55,984 bases of DNA from a virus (IMGVR_UViG_3300042945_001953:1-55984); one strand, 5' to 3'; counted from the stretch's first letter, positions 33,519-40,945 are shown. Program-made: numbers and translations. The notes: generated by a model from the letters alone, not told the origin.

Positions 33519-33680
33519 TTAGCGAGGCCGAGCTTGGATGTCAGGGATTCTGACCGCGGTCGGCTCTCGCTGCTGCACATGCTCCGCGGCGGCTTTAGCT
33601 GAAATCAGCAGCAGTCCAGCGCAAACCATCATCGCCATGGCCGCAGCTACGCTCAGGTCTTTACGAATTTCCTGTGTCAT
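33519..33680 (-). CDS. Small membrane peptide, 53 aa, overlapping the holin-like gene
   Basis: MTQEIRKDLSVAAAMAMMVC begins a short frame whose only strong feature is one membrane helix (AAMAMMVCAGLLLISAKAAA) followed by a polar tail (VQQREPTAVRIPD). It overlaps the end of the 33661..34020 gene by 20 nt, in another frame, with AGTCCAGAAG upstream as a weak ribosome site, so it is likely translated by coupling. Length and topology suit a lysis accessory (antiholin or spanin subunit). The call rests on position and hydrophobicity. Confidence 0.5.
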   Translation of the reverse strand: MTQEIRKDLSVAAAMAMMVCAGLLLISAKAAAEHVQQREPTAVRIPDIQARPR

Positions 33681-34020
33681 CTTCTGGACTCCCGTGGTCG
33701 TCGCGTTCGTGGGTAATGATGACTTTTATGCCTGCTCCGGCTAACAGAGATATTAACAAATCGGTGAGCGTCGAACCACCCATGCCGGCCAGCACGCAAA
33801 TTCCTATTAATCCGTGAACGTTTTCAGCTTTTCGGTAATTTTGGTACCAAATTAACGCTATAGCCAGCCCCAGAAAGCCGGCGTTCAGCATTGCACTAAT
33901 TATAGCTACATAGGAGACCTTTTTCCGCGAAAACCGCAGAAGCGTAGCCAGTCCGGCAAATGACGATACCCCGAAAGCACTGGCAAACACAGTTAACGAA
34001 TGCATATATTCGTCGAGCAT
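33661..34020 (-). CDS. Holin-like three-helix membrane protein, 119 aa
   Basis: Three hydrophobic helices: SLTVFASAFGVSSFAGLATL (about 8-27), SYVAIISAMLNAGFLGLAIA (about 36-55) and LIGICVLAGMGGSTLTDLLI (about 71-90), with a charged C-terminus (HERDDHGSPEDDTGNS). This resembles the LydA/superfamily-III holin pattern, from memory. AAGGTGG stands just before the ATG. Just upstream lies the structured noncoding RNA. The window would then hold two holin-like proteins; one may be an antiholin. Confidence 0.6.
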   Translation of the reverse strand: MLDEYMHSLTVFASAFGVSSFAGLATLLRFSRKKVSYVAIISAMLNAGFLGLAIALIWYQNYRKAENVHGLIGICVLAGMGGSTLTDLLISLLAGAGIKVIITHERDDHGSPEDDTGNS

Positions 34021-34043
34021 GTTGCCACCTTCAGTTAAAACAA

Positions 34044-34273
34044 GTTAAGTGTTGTGCGCTCCTGTGATCCCCTCCACAGGTCCGAACCCCGGCGAACCGG
34101 GGCAAAGCAATGACTTTCTAAGGCGTATAACTCAACCTCGTGCGGCATTCATCGCTCCACCTACCGTGTACACGGCCGTAGCCTGACCACGGACTCCCGC
34201 TAAACACGTCACATCCCTGCTCTGTATTTAGCCCTAACCAGTCGGCCACCACGACTAACGCACAACACTTAAC
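34044..34273 (-). ncRNA. Highly structured noncoding RNA, about 230 nt
   Basis: A perfect 15-bp inverted repeat closes the region (34044-34058 with 34259-34273; after a bulge 4 more bp at 34038-34041 and 34275-34278). Inside, read on the minus strand, stand five to six hairpins: 34256-34240 (5 bp), 34231-34200 (9 bp), 34192-34176 (6 bp), 34175-34164 (palindrome), 34102-34087 (6 bp, UUCG loop) and 34080-34061 (6 bp). In two stems the pairing needs G-U on the minus strand but would be A-C on the plus strand, which fixes the strand. The 286-nt gap has no gene. Loops of two hairpins hold AGGGAU and GGGGAU. No match to tRNA, tmRNA, RNase P or 6S was seen by eye. Confidence 0.65.
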
Positions 34274-34306
34274 AGTTTATCAGCGTTGAAACACAACCCG
34301 AAATGC

Positions 34307-35311
34307 CTACAGGATCTTAGCCGCGATTAAACAACCGCGCGCTACGGCGTGTAACGGGTCAGCGGCATGTCTGACTTCTTTAATCTCGAGCGGAAAATCG
34401 GCTTCTGCCAGCTTCTTGGCAAATAAGTCGACAAACCCGGCCGCTTTACTCGTACCGCCCGCTACCGCAATTGGCAGCGGATTCTTGAACTTCGGCAGGA
34501 GCTTGTGGCCCGTGAGCGCAGCCGCCAGCTGTTTTGCCGTGTAATCGATCAGGCGCTCGTAATAAGCAGATACGGCACCCAGAATCGGACTTTCGTTCGG
34601 CTCGCCCACAACGAACGTGCCGTGTTCCTTTTCAGCCTGCACAACCGAGTCTGGCTCGGCTGTTGCGACGGCGGCCATGCGATCCACCCAGTCACCTGAC
34701 TTAGTTGTGGAGAACATAACAGTCGGCTCGCCATTGAGCATGACGCAGCAATTCACCATACCCGCGCCCCACGAAAGAGCGATGCCGGTGTAATCGTCGT
34801 TCTCGAATTCGGAGTAGCACAGCGCTTCAGCTTCATTGATAGCCTTTGGGCTATAGCCGACCTCGCTTAAGATAGCCTTTACTATATCTTCGTGGTAACC
34901 GACGTCGAAGTCCTCGTCTTCTTGATCGACAGGCTGCGCCGGGATACAGAACACGATCTTTTCGCCCGGTTCGCTAGCTTGGCCAGAGACTTCCTTGAGG
35001 ATATAGGCCAAAATACGTTTGGCGTCTTTTTCCTTGGGGCTGACGACACCGCGGTACATCGGGCGCTTGGCAGACTCGTTGCGCTCCACGGCTTTTTCAA
35101 TAGCATCTTGACCGAGCAGGATAAAGCTGCCGTCTTCGTCTTTTACAACGACCCGGCCCGCTAGACCTTTCTCGATCATCTTGGCGGCGACGGGCGTGGT
35201 CGGCTTAATAACGTAAAACGCGTCACGGAAGTCTTTGTATTCGACCGTGCCGGATTCGCCGTCTTTGGCAAGAACCACGAATGATGTACCAACGTCTAGA
35301 CCTTTAGCCAT
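34307..35311 (-). CDS. Actin/Hsp70-fold ATPase-like protein, 334 aa
   Basis: Motifs of the actin-Hsp70 fold in order: phosphate 1 GLDVGTSFVVLA (Asp6), connect 1 INEAEALCYSEF (about 158-169), phosphate 2 ALSWGAGMVNCCV (about 178-190), adenosine IAVAGGTSKAAGFVDLF near residue 280. The usual Asp of phosphate 2 is Ser180, and the following Thr pair is Met-Val, so hydrolysis may be altered. Length suits MreB/ParM-like proteins. The next gene upstream is a small membrane-anchored protein, 2 nt away, so the pair may form a membrane-tethered filament or a regulatory complex. A related actin-like family occurs in bacteria, from memory. Confidence 0.75.
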   Translation of the reverse strand: MAKGLDVGTSFVVLAKDGESGTVEYKDFRDAFYVIKPTTPVAAKMIEKGLAGRVVVKDEDGSFILLGQDAIEKAVERNESAKRPMYRGVVSPKEKDAKRILAYILKEVSGQASEPGEKIVFCIPAQPVDQEDEDFDVGYHEDIVKAILSEVGYSPKAINEAEALCYSEFENDDYTGIALSWGAGMVNCCVMLNGEPTVMFSTTKSGDWVDRMAAVATAEPDSVVQAEKEHGTFVVGEPNESPILGAVSAYYERLIDYTAKQLAAALTGHKLLPKFKNPLPIAVAGGTSKAAGFVDLFAKKLAEADFPLEIKEVRHAADPLHAVARGCLIAAKIL

Positions 35312-35313
35312 TA

Positions 35314-35667
35314 TTATTTGCCTTTCAGTTGCGCGAGCCGTGAAACCGATGCCTGAATATCATCATCGGTCGTGACGGTTTTGCCAATAGCTGTCTCATT
35401 GGATTTGGTCAAGCTGTCTGTCTTGACGGGCGCTACAAATTTACTGTCGTTAATCTCGACCTTATTCGCGGCTTTCGGCTTATCCTCGGCGGCGACTTTC
35501 CGAAAAAAGTCTTTTGGCTTCTCAGCGACAATGTCCGATATCTGCGACGCAAACAGATTTACTGTCCGATATATAAGGTCTAAGCGGCCCGCGATGTAAC
35601 CGATCGCGTAGCCAAAGCACAGTAAGAACAACGCCGTAGCGTATGCGTAATAAATTCCGTCTATCAT
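35314..35667 (-). CDS. Membrane-anchored partner of the actin-like protein, 117 aa
   Basis: An N-terminal membrane helix (YATALFLLCFGYAIGYIAGR, about residues 9-28) is followed by an amphipathic region (LDLIYRTVNLFASQISDIVA) and a charged, disordered tail (PKAANKVEINDSKFVAPVKT, ending SRLAQLKGK). TAGGTAGGT is a good ribosome site. It lies only 2 nt upstream of the actin-like gene and is almost certainly co-expressed. The tail may bind the ATPase and the helix may hold it at the membrane. The function is inferred from the pairing alone. Confidence 0.65.
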   Translation of the reverse strand: MIDGIYYAYATALFLLCFGYAIGYIAGRLDLIYRTVNLFASQISDIVAEKPKDFFRKVAAEDKPKAANKVEINDSKFVAPVKTDSLTKSNETAIGKTVTTDDDIQASVSRLAQLKGK

Positions 35668-35682
35668 GAGACCTACCTAAGT

Positions 35683-36099
35683 CTAGTAATTTAATCGCCG
35701 CGTCGCTCGCGGGCATACTAAATTATCATCTAAAACGGGCAGCGTCTCAAATACGCAAAACTGCCCCTCAAACGCCCTGAACGCTGCCGTATCAGCGGCG
35801 CCTATTCCTTCTGGTAGGTCGTCTATCCAGACATCTACGCTATAACCGCGTGCTCGAGCTGCGGCCCGCTTTGGTTCGTGGTTGCAGAAAATACACCGGG
35901 TAAGCAGGCTAAACGCGTACGGGCCGAATACGCGGCCTAATTCAGCACGGCTTCTTGCGCTGTCTGTGCGGCCTGTTACGCACAGCACACGATGGCCGCG
36001 TGCAACAGCGTCAATTACGACGCCGCGCCAAAAATCGATATCGCCGGTAAACGTGCGATCAAAGTCGAGCGCAATGGTCAGGCGACGGTACGGGTTCAC
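35683..36099 (-). CDS. HAD-type phosphatase, polynucleotide kinase 3'-phosphatase-like, 138 aa
   Basis: A HAD core: motif I DFDRT (Asp12, Asp14) right after the start, motif II-like VLCVTGRTDSARS and the C-terminal acidic WIDDLPEG motif. The enzyme probably removes phosphate from a small substrate or from nucleic acid 3' ends. I use the GTG at 36099, which overlaps the upstream stop as GTGA; other in-frame GTG codons lie up to 36132. The protein is shorter than a full kinase-phosphatase, with no P-loop kinase domain. Confidence is good for the fold, not for the substrate. Confidence 0.65.
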   Translation of the reverse strand: MNPYRRLTIALDFDRTFTGDIDFWRGVVIDAVARGHRVLCVTGRTDSARSRAELGRVFGPYAFSLLTRCIFCNHEPKRAAARARGYSVDVWIDDLPEGIGAADTAAFRAFEGQFCVFETLPVLDDNLVCPRATRRLNY

Positions 36100-36569
36100 G
36101 GTGTTTTGAGTACCCACCACGCATCTGCCCACTTGCTGTCGGGCGATAAGCTCAGCTTGTACCGGTTTAGATCAATCTCGCCCGCTGGCATAATGTAAAA
36201 ATGTCCGTATTTGATATTCGCAAATATGAACACGTCTACTTCGCCGGCCTCGTACCCGCGTGCCGGCGACGACATGTACGTGCCATTGCGCACATGTCCG
36301 ACTTTGTTCCGCTTAACGGAAAACGCTGTAGAGCTGTTTTTTGTTTGCCCGTCCAGTTGCGTAGCTTTTATTTGCGCGCGTTTGAGCAAACTGCCGTACG
36401 CCGTAACGATGTCGAAACCGATGTCGATCATTGGCGTGCACGGTAGTATTTTGTGCAATAACAACTGCGCATTTACTAACGCCACGCCGGCTGCGCCAAT
36501 AGCCTGCGCCGTCGGCCATCGCATTTTTTCTTCGTACGACTGCACGCGTTTCGCATCGTCCGTCGTCAT
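36096..36569 (-). CDS. PD-(D/E)XK nuclease-like protein, 157 aa
   Basis: The core fits the PD-(D/E)XK_5 type: a helix with GAAGVALVNAQLLLHKI, then PMIDIGFDIVTAYGSLLKRA with QIKATQL, where the D-x-G-x-D and Q-x-K residues would bind metal. A second block has DVFIFANIKYGHFYIMPAG. The protein is as short as such enzymes in phages and as some Holliday-junction or intron-type nucleases. AGGAACC precedes the ATG. It is coupled to the HAD gene by a GTGA overlap; the pair might mend or process nucleic acid ends. Confidence 0.6.
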   Translation of the reverse strand: MTTDDAKRVQSYEEKMRWPTAQAIGAAGVALVNAQLLLHKILPCTPMIDIGFDIVTAYGSLLKRAQIKATQLDGQTKNSSTAFSVKRNKVGHVRNGTYMSSPARGYEAGEVDVFIFANIKYGHFYIMPAGEIDLNRYKLSLSPDSKWADAWWVLKTP

Positions 36570-36611
36570 TAAGTTGGTTCCTGCATCCGTGCCAGAGCCA
36601 ATTGTTGAAAT

Positions 36612-37589
36612 TTAGTTCTTTGGTGTGTAGTCCAAATTTCTCATGTAGCGGTCAATTAACTTGGCTACATCATCCACCTCGATCATGGCCATGCACTGCG
36701 GCACCCACTGCCCGTCTTCCATCATTATTGGTGCTACGCATAAGCTGTTGTTTTTACTGTCGCCGTCCTCAAGCGGCACCACACGACTTTTCCAGCAGCC
36801 GCCCTTGTCGCAACATTTCAGCATCCCGCAAGTGTGCAGATAATGGTGGTTCGGGCCTTCTTCCCAGTGCGGCGCTTCGCGCCCGCCGGCGATAGTGATA
36901 TTAGCCCTGCTGGCTCGTCCGAAACGCGGATGCGCTGGTACGGCATACGCTAAATGCATCGGGAAGCTGACACCGGAGATCACGCCAAACGCGTTATATA
37001 CCAACCGAATGAGCTGGCGCGTGTCGGTCTTGCCAACCATGTTAATCAGATTAGCGCCAGTCAGCTGCGGGTGGGTGTGTTCGGACGCGCCTACTTGAAC
37101 AAACCACACATCAGGGAAACGATTTACGAGCTCCTGATATCTCGCAAAAGACCACGTCTTAGCCGTGAAGTCAGATTTGTGACCAGCGTTAAGCGCCCAA
37201 TACGGCACGTCACGACCCAGAATCTCGTGCACGCCGGATATCCAGCCCTGCTCCGCTTCGCTAACCGGGATAACACCCGCGAAATTCGTCGGCTTAATCG
37301 GCCGTCCCAGCTTTTCAGCTAAGTAGGCCGTAAACGCCGTGGAGAATCTATACGGTTTATTATTGCTTTCGTGTATGTGCGGATATTCCATCTGGATAGT
37401 TTGCACATCTGGCGCGTTATCCGGAATTTTCGTAATCAGCGGGTTTTCCTCGAAAAGAGCCCGCACAGTCACGCGCACGTCTGTCAGATACTCTCCCGGA
37501 TATGTTTCATGCAGACTTGTGAGCGCGTACAGCATCATCACAAGATCGCCGGGGCTTTGATGATTCGTCAGAATAAGCTTCTGTGCCAA
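36612..37589 (-). CDS. GT9-type (ADP-heptose-transferase-like) glycosyltransferase, 325 aa
   Basis: GT-B fold of family GT9: NHQSPGDLVMMLYALTSLHE in the N-terminal lobe, WALNAGHKSDFTAKTWSFAR with YQELVNRFPDVWFVQVGA and GVISGVSFPMHLAYAVPAH in the second lobe. The start codon is TTG, 8 nt after AAGGAGC. A Cys-rich stretch (TCGMLKCCDKGGCW) near residue 250 is unusual for GT9 and may bind a metal. Together with the next gene it forms a sugar-transfer set that may modify virion or host envelope glycans. Confidence 0.7.
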   Translation of the reverse strand: MAQKLILTNHQSPGDLVMMLYALTSLHETYPGEYLTDVRVTVRALFEENPLITKIPDNAPDVQTIQMEYPHIHESNNKPYRFSTAFTAYLAEKLGRPIKPTNFAGVIPVSEAEQGWISGVHEILGRDVPYWALNAGHKSDFTAKTWSFARYQELVNRFPDVWFVQVGASEHTHPQLTGANLINMVGKTDTRQLIRLVYNAFGVISGVSFPMHLAYAVPAHPRFGRASRANITIAGGREAPHWEEGPNHHYLHTCGMLKCCDKGGCWKSRVVPLEDGDSKNNSLCVAPIMMEDGQWVPQCMAMIEVDDVAKLIDRYMRNLDYTPKN

Positions 37590-37606
37590 AACGCTGCTCC
37601 TTGCGC

Positions 37607-39736
37607 CTACAGACCGTATTTCGCTTTGTACGCGTCAACACGCGGTTGCATGCCCGGCAGCACTAATTCTGGCTTTCCGTGCCACGCTACAATATGCGGT
37701 GCCGTAGAGCTATACTCTGGCGCCCATTCAACATTGTTCCACTCGTGCCCGACGATGTGCGCTAACGCCGGCTGCGCGTTTAGCAATTTGTTAAAAGCGT
37801 GCTGATCGCCCCACGGGTGTCCTTCGTCGTCGGTTTGACCCCATCGCGACAACGGCGTCACTGCCGCGCCGCCAATGTTGCGCACAAATAACACGCCGGC
37901 GTTTACGTGATTGTAGTAATGATCGCCGGGGTGCGGCCTGTCACCGTGAAATGTTGCGGCAAACACAGCACGCGGGTGCGCGTTAGCCCATACGTCCAAT
38001 AACGGCGTGTCACCGAGCCACAGCGCGTCCGTATCAAGCCAACAAATGAAGTCATAACCGCGCGCAGCGTAATCCGCAAGCATGCGGTGCTTTTCCCAAT
38101 ACGCGTGACGCCCAGATTTAGCTTCGCGCTCGACGACGTAGTCATAGCCGTATTTGCGGCAGGCGTGCGCGTGCAACGGCGCCGCGCAATCTAAAAAGGC
38201 AGACGCACCGCCATTAGCAAACTGCAGTACCGCAACTTTCGGCGGCTTAATCGCCGGAGCGTCGCCACGCCAAACGACAAGCAGACCCCGGTCGCACGCT
38301 TCGTCTGGGGTTGTCGAAACGTTAAACAGCTGCACAGCGTATTTTTTCTTGCTCTCTTCGTAGATCTGACGCAAATTCGGCGTGGCGCTGTATGTTACGT
38401 CGTGAAAAAATACGCAACCGCCCGGTTTGGCTAGCTGTACGGTCTTTTCCCACCACTGTTGCGCGTGATTATGATCAGCGTCGGATACGATTAAATCGTA
38501 TGCCGGGGCGGCGTTGCGCACAAACTCTTCTTCTGCTGCTGTGATAACTGTTAAACGCTCTTGCTCGAACGCCGTAATGGCTGGGCAAACGCCGGAGAAA
38601 TCAAGCCAGTTATCGACCACCGTGAGTTGGCCGCGCGTATTTTTCGCCATCGCATCAAGCAATGCAGTTGCCGTGGCACCAGTGCCCAATCCAATTTCAA
38701 GTAAATTAGCCGGCTTCAAAGCCCGAACGATTCCGTATATGTGCTCAATATGACACTTATCAATGCCGATGTTACTGGGTAGCCCGGTATCAATTGGCAT
38801 CGGCCCCGGTAATTTTGGCTGCAGCGCCGTTATGGCTTGCCGTGTTTCGGGTGAGGTTTCGCGGATCAAATACTCGGCTAAGAATTGATTACACACCTCC
38901 GGCACATGCTCGAACTCCGTGTTTGGGCGTGTGTCCCATTTAACGCCGTGATGAAACAGCATACGGCCCGCTTCATCTTTCTGGTGAAACAACGGCCACG
39001 GTGCGGAGCTAGGATGCGGAATCATCCCGTACTCTGTGCCAAGTGCGCGCCAAGCAAGCCGAAAAGTGTCTTTGTCGCCGTGTATGTGTAGATACCAGAA
39101 CGCGCTTTCCTCGTTAAACGCGTTGGCAAGTACAAGCTCGCGCCAACAGCGATGACGATCAACGACAATCTGCCCGCTTTCAAACTCGGCTTCGTCGCGA
39201 TAAGGGATACCGGTCATTCCCCATATGTGAAAATCGGCCGGCCAGCGGCCGCGATCGGGCCAAAAAAGCGCGCCGTGTTGCGCGTACAACGGCGAATCAA
39301 AAAGAGTTTCGATGTTTTGCAGTGGTAGGTTATCTGCATCCAGCAGGATAAACTCACGCCACGGGCAGTGCAGCATAGCGTACGCTTTTACTTCCCAACC
39401 GTTTAACCGCTTGTGCGGATGTGTCTGCTGCATTACGCGAGCGTCGACAAACTCGACGTCAAGTGGCGTGAACATCTCAGCCATTTTTTGCGGCACTTCT
39501 TGCGGCCCAAGATGCCATATCTGCACTGGCAGTCTAGTGCCAAGATGCCGCAAGAGGTTGACGGTGATCCACGCGGAAGTCAGATACCGACCGCCGGCGC
39601 AGATAACAATACCGCGACCTGTAAGATTATCAGGAGGCGCACACTGCCGTGCCGCATTCACGGCAGTGTGTACCCACTCTGACGAATTAGCCGTATCAAG
39701 CTGAGGGAGCAGTTGCGTTAAAAAATTGCCCGCCAT
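37607..39736 (-). CDS. Trifunctional glycosyltransferase-methyltransferase-glycosyltransferase, 709 aa
   Basis: Three domains in one chain. Residues 40-280: GT-A glycosyltransferase (GIVICAGGRYLTSAWITVNL; DxD in ILLDADNLP, Asp133 and Asp135), of the MNN1/mannosyl type. Residues 330-490: class I SAM methyltransferase (LLEIGLGTGATATALLDAM, then YDLIVSDADHN and GGCVFFHDV). Residues 500-709: a second GT-A domain (FICWLDTDALW, Asp568 and Asp570) of the galactosyl/mannosyl type. AGGAG precedes the ATG. A single protein could add a sugar, methylate it and add another. No signal peptide is present, so it acts in the cytoplasm. Acceptors may be virion proteins, DNA or host surface glycans. Confidence 0.75.
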   Translation of the reverse strand: MAGNFLTQLLPQLDTANSSEWVHTAVNAARQCAPPDNLTGRGIVICAGGRYLTSAWITVNLLRHLGTRLPVQIWHLGPQEVPQKMAEMFTPLDVEFVDARVMQQTHPHKRLNGWEVKAYAMLHCPWREFILLDADNLPLQNIETLFDSPLYAQHGALFWPDRGRWPADFHIWGMTGIPYRDEAEFESGQIVVDRHRCWRELVLANAFNEESAFWYLHIHGDKDTFRLAWRALGTEYGMIPHPSSAPWPLFHQKDEAGRMLFHHGVKWDTRPNTEFEHVPEVCNQFLAEYLIRETSPETRQAITALQPKLPGPMPIDTGLPSNIGIDKCHIEHIYGIVRALKPANLLEIGLGTGATATALLDAMAKNTRGQLTVVDNWLDFSGVCPAITAFEQERLTVITAAEEEFVRNAAPAYDLIVSDADHNHAQQWWEKTVQLAKPGGCVFFHDVTYSATPNLRQIYEESKKKYAVQLFNVSTTPDEACDRGLLVVWRGDAPAIKPPKVAVLQFANGGASAFLDCAAPLHAHACRKYGYDYVVEREAKSGRHAYWEKHRMLADYAARGYDFICWLDTDALWLGDTPLLDVWANAHPRAVFAATFHGDRPHPGDHYYNHVNAGVLFVRNIGGAAVTPLSRWGQTDDEGHPWGDQHAFNKLLNAQPALAHIVGHEWNNVEWAPEYSSTAPHIVAWHGKPELVLPGMQPRVDAYKAKYGL

Positions 39737-39780
39737 ATCGACTCCTGTACTGCGGATAACTTACGACTTACTGTAGCCGA

Positions 39781-40116
39781 TCACACCGTATCCGGGTCAA
39801 TATTCGTCAGCGAAGCACTCGAGAAGATACGCACGATGTACTGCTCGCCGTTGACGGGGCTGCTGTCCTTAGTGGCCAACACAGTCGTCTTCGTGATTTC
39901 CATAGCACGCGCTACCGTAACGCCCTGCGCGGCGTTCGCCTTCTGCAGCAGCGCAAGCACAAATGCTTCCGGCTTTGCGGTTTCCGGCGTATTAAAGTTG
40001 CTACCTACGCCAAGTTCAGACGGCTTGAACGTAATAGTTGCGGTAGCGCCCGTGCCAGTTAACGAAGCGGACGCGCCAAATATTGTTGTTAGAGATGTAA
40101 GATAGTCCATTGCCAT
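39781..40116 (-). CDS. Small beta/alpha hypothetical protein with strong RBS, 111 aa
   Basis: Starts MAMDYLTSLTTIFGASASLT, rich in Thr/Ser, with TITFKPSELGVGSNFNTPET and a helix EAFVLALLQKANAAQGVTVA, then QYIVRIFSSASLT. AAGGAGTTTAACT before the ATG is one of the best ribosome sites of the window, so it is likely abundant. It could be a virion protein (decoration or fibre-base) but no family is recognised. It follows the tRNA gene and precedes the glycosyltransferase fusion. Confidence 0.55.
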   Translation of the reverse strand: MAMDYLTSLTTIFGASASLTGTGATATITFKPSELGVGSNFNTPETAKPEAFVLALLQKANAAQGVTVARAMEITKTTVLATKDSSPVNGEQYIVRIFSSASLTNIDPDTV

Positions 40117-40186
40117 AGTTAAACTCCTTGAAATGAGGTCTTACTAGATTATATTATGCCACAAATACACGCAAGATCAGTTCATA

Positions 40187-40273
40187 CGGACGGGGAGGGA
40201 TTCGAACCCCCGGAGCCCGTTAGGGCTCGCCGGTTTTCAAGACCAGTGCATTAAACCGCTCTGCCACCCGTCC
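40187..40273 (-). tRNA. tRNA-Ser(UGA): tRNA-Ser, anticodon UGA
   Basis: Folded by eye on the minus strand: acceptor GGACGGG (40273-40267) pairs with CCCGUCC (40194-40188), discriminator G at 40187; anticodon arm CUGGU-CUUGAAA-ACCGG gives UGA; the long variable arm GAGCCC-UAAC-GGGCUC marks a class II tRNA; T arm GGGGG-UUCGAAU-CCCUC. No CCA is encoded. All arms fit the serine type. It may supply UCA/UCG codons for the phage. Confidence 0.95.
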
Positions 40274-40277
40274 AAAA

Positions 40278-40484
40278 TTAAAGCTGCCGCGTTTTAATTA
40301 GCTGCTCAAATATGTTGAAAACACGCTGTAACCGGCGGTCGTGCAGTTCTTTTACGCCGATCAACGCGTTTAATAGCGCGTCGTCGCCGCTTTCTGCGCC
40401 GCTAGCAATTAACTCAAGATCGTCTGATGTGTTCCAGCAAGCCGTAATGGCTTCTTCAAGCTCAAACCGCGTAGGGTTGTCCAT
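40278..40484 (-). CDS. Small conserved phage-type protein, 68 aa
   Basis: An acidic helical protein (TRFELEEAITACWNTSDDLE, then ALLNALIGVKELHDRRLQRV) ending FEQLIKTRQL. I recall very similar small proteins in many tailed phages, all of unknown role. AAGGAAC precedes the ATG. It lies just 4 nt upstream of the tRNA, so the two are likely on one transcript and the tRNA must be cut free. No catalytic residues are visible. Confidence 0.65.
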   Translation of the reverse strand: MDNPTRFELEEAITACWNTSDDLELIASGAESGDDALLNALIGVKELHDRRLQRVFNIFEQLIKTRQL

Positions 40485-40497
40485 TGAGCGCTGTTCC

Positions 40498-40938
40498 TTA
40501 TTTCAGAAGTTGCCTTAAGTGATCCAGATCTTCACGGCTGTCCTTGATCTGCTCCTCGAGAAATATCTCAAGCCATTTTAAGTCGACAGCGTCGTCCGAA
40601 GAGTGGCAGATTACCGTAGAAAGCTGCGCAATTCTCTGCACGTAATTTTTAACGACTTCAGCTTCCATAATCGCGGCGTAGCTTAACAAATCACGCGCGT
40701 CGGTGAGCTTTGGGAAGTCGTTGCTCTCGGTCGTGGCAGAAATACCCAGTCCGATGATTAAGTCGGAGAACTGGCTTACGTGATGCAACTCACTTTTAGC
40801 CTGTTCAAGAAAAAACTCTTTGTACTCATGCGCATGCAGTCCTGTGGCCGCACTAGCCGCATACAGGTAGAAGCGCATGTGCTTCCACTCGTTCTTGAGA
40901 TCTTCGTTGAGTAGGGGAACAAAGTCGGCTAGTTGCAT
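40498..40938 (-). CDS. Ferritin-like four-helix protein, 146 aa
   Basis: The four-helix pattern of the ferritin-like superfamily: helix A DLKNEWKHMRFYLYAASAAT (Glu17), helix B YKEFFLEQAKSELHHVSQF with an ExxH motif (Glu50, His53), helix C AAIMEAEVVKNYVQRI (Glu94) and helix D FLEEQIKDSREDLDHLRQ. These residues could bind two iron ions, but helix D has no clean ExxH, so the site may be incomplete. Similar short proteins are common in tailed phages. It may bind iron, act as an oxidoreductase, or only keep the fold. TGAGGGTC is the ribosome site. Confidence 0.65.
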   Translation of the reverse strand: MQLADFVPLLNEDLKNEWKHMRFYLYAASAATGLHAHEYKEFFLEQAKSELHHVSQFSDLIIGLGISATTESNDFPKLTDARDLLSYAAIMEAEVVKNYVQRIAQLSTVICHSSDDAVDLKWLEIFLEEQIKDSREDLDHLRQLLK

Positions 40939-40945
40939 ATGACCC

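Noticed and set aside
34044-34273. Known RNA classes (tmRNA, RNase P, 6S, group I intron) for the structured gap
   Set aside because: I looked for a tRNA-like end with CCA, the RNase P core and group I P7 elements and found none; the gap does not interrupt a gene.
36099-36132. Longer HAD protein from the GTG at 36132
   Set aside because: No ribosome site, and the extra residues overlap the upstream gene; GTGA coupling at 36099 is simpler.
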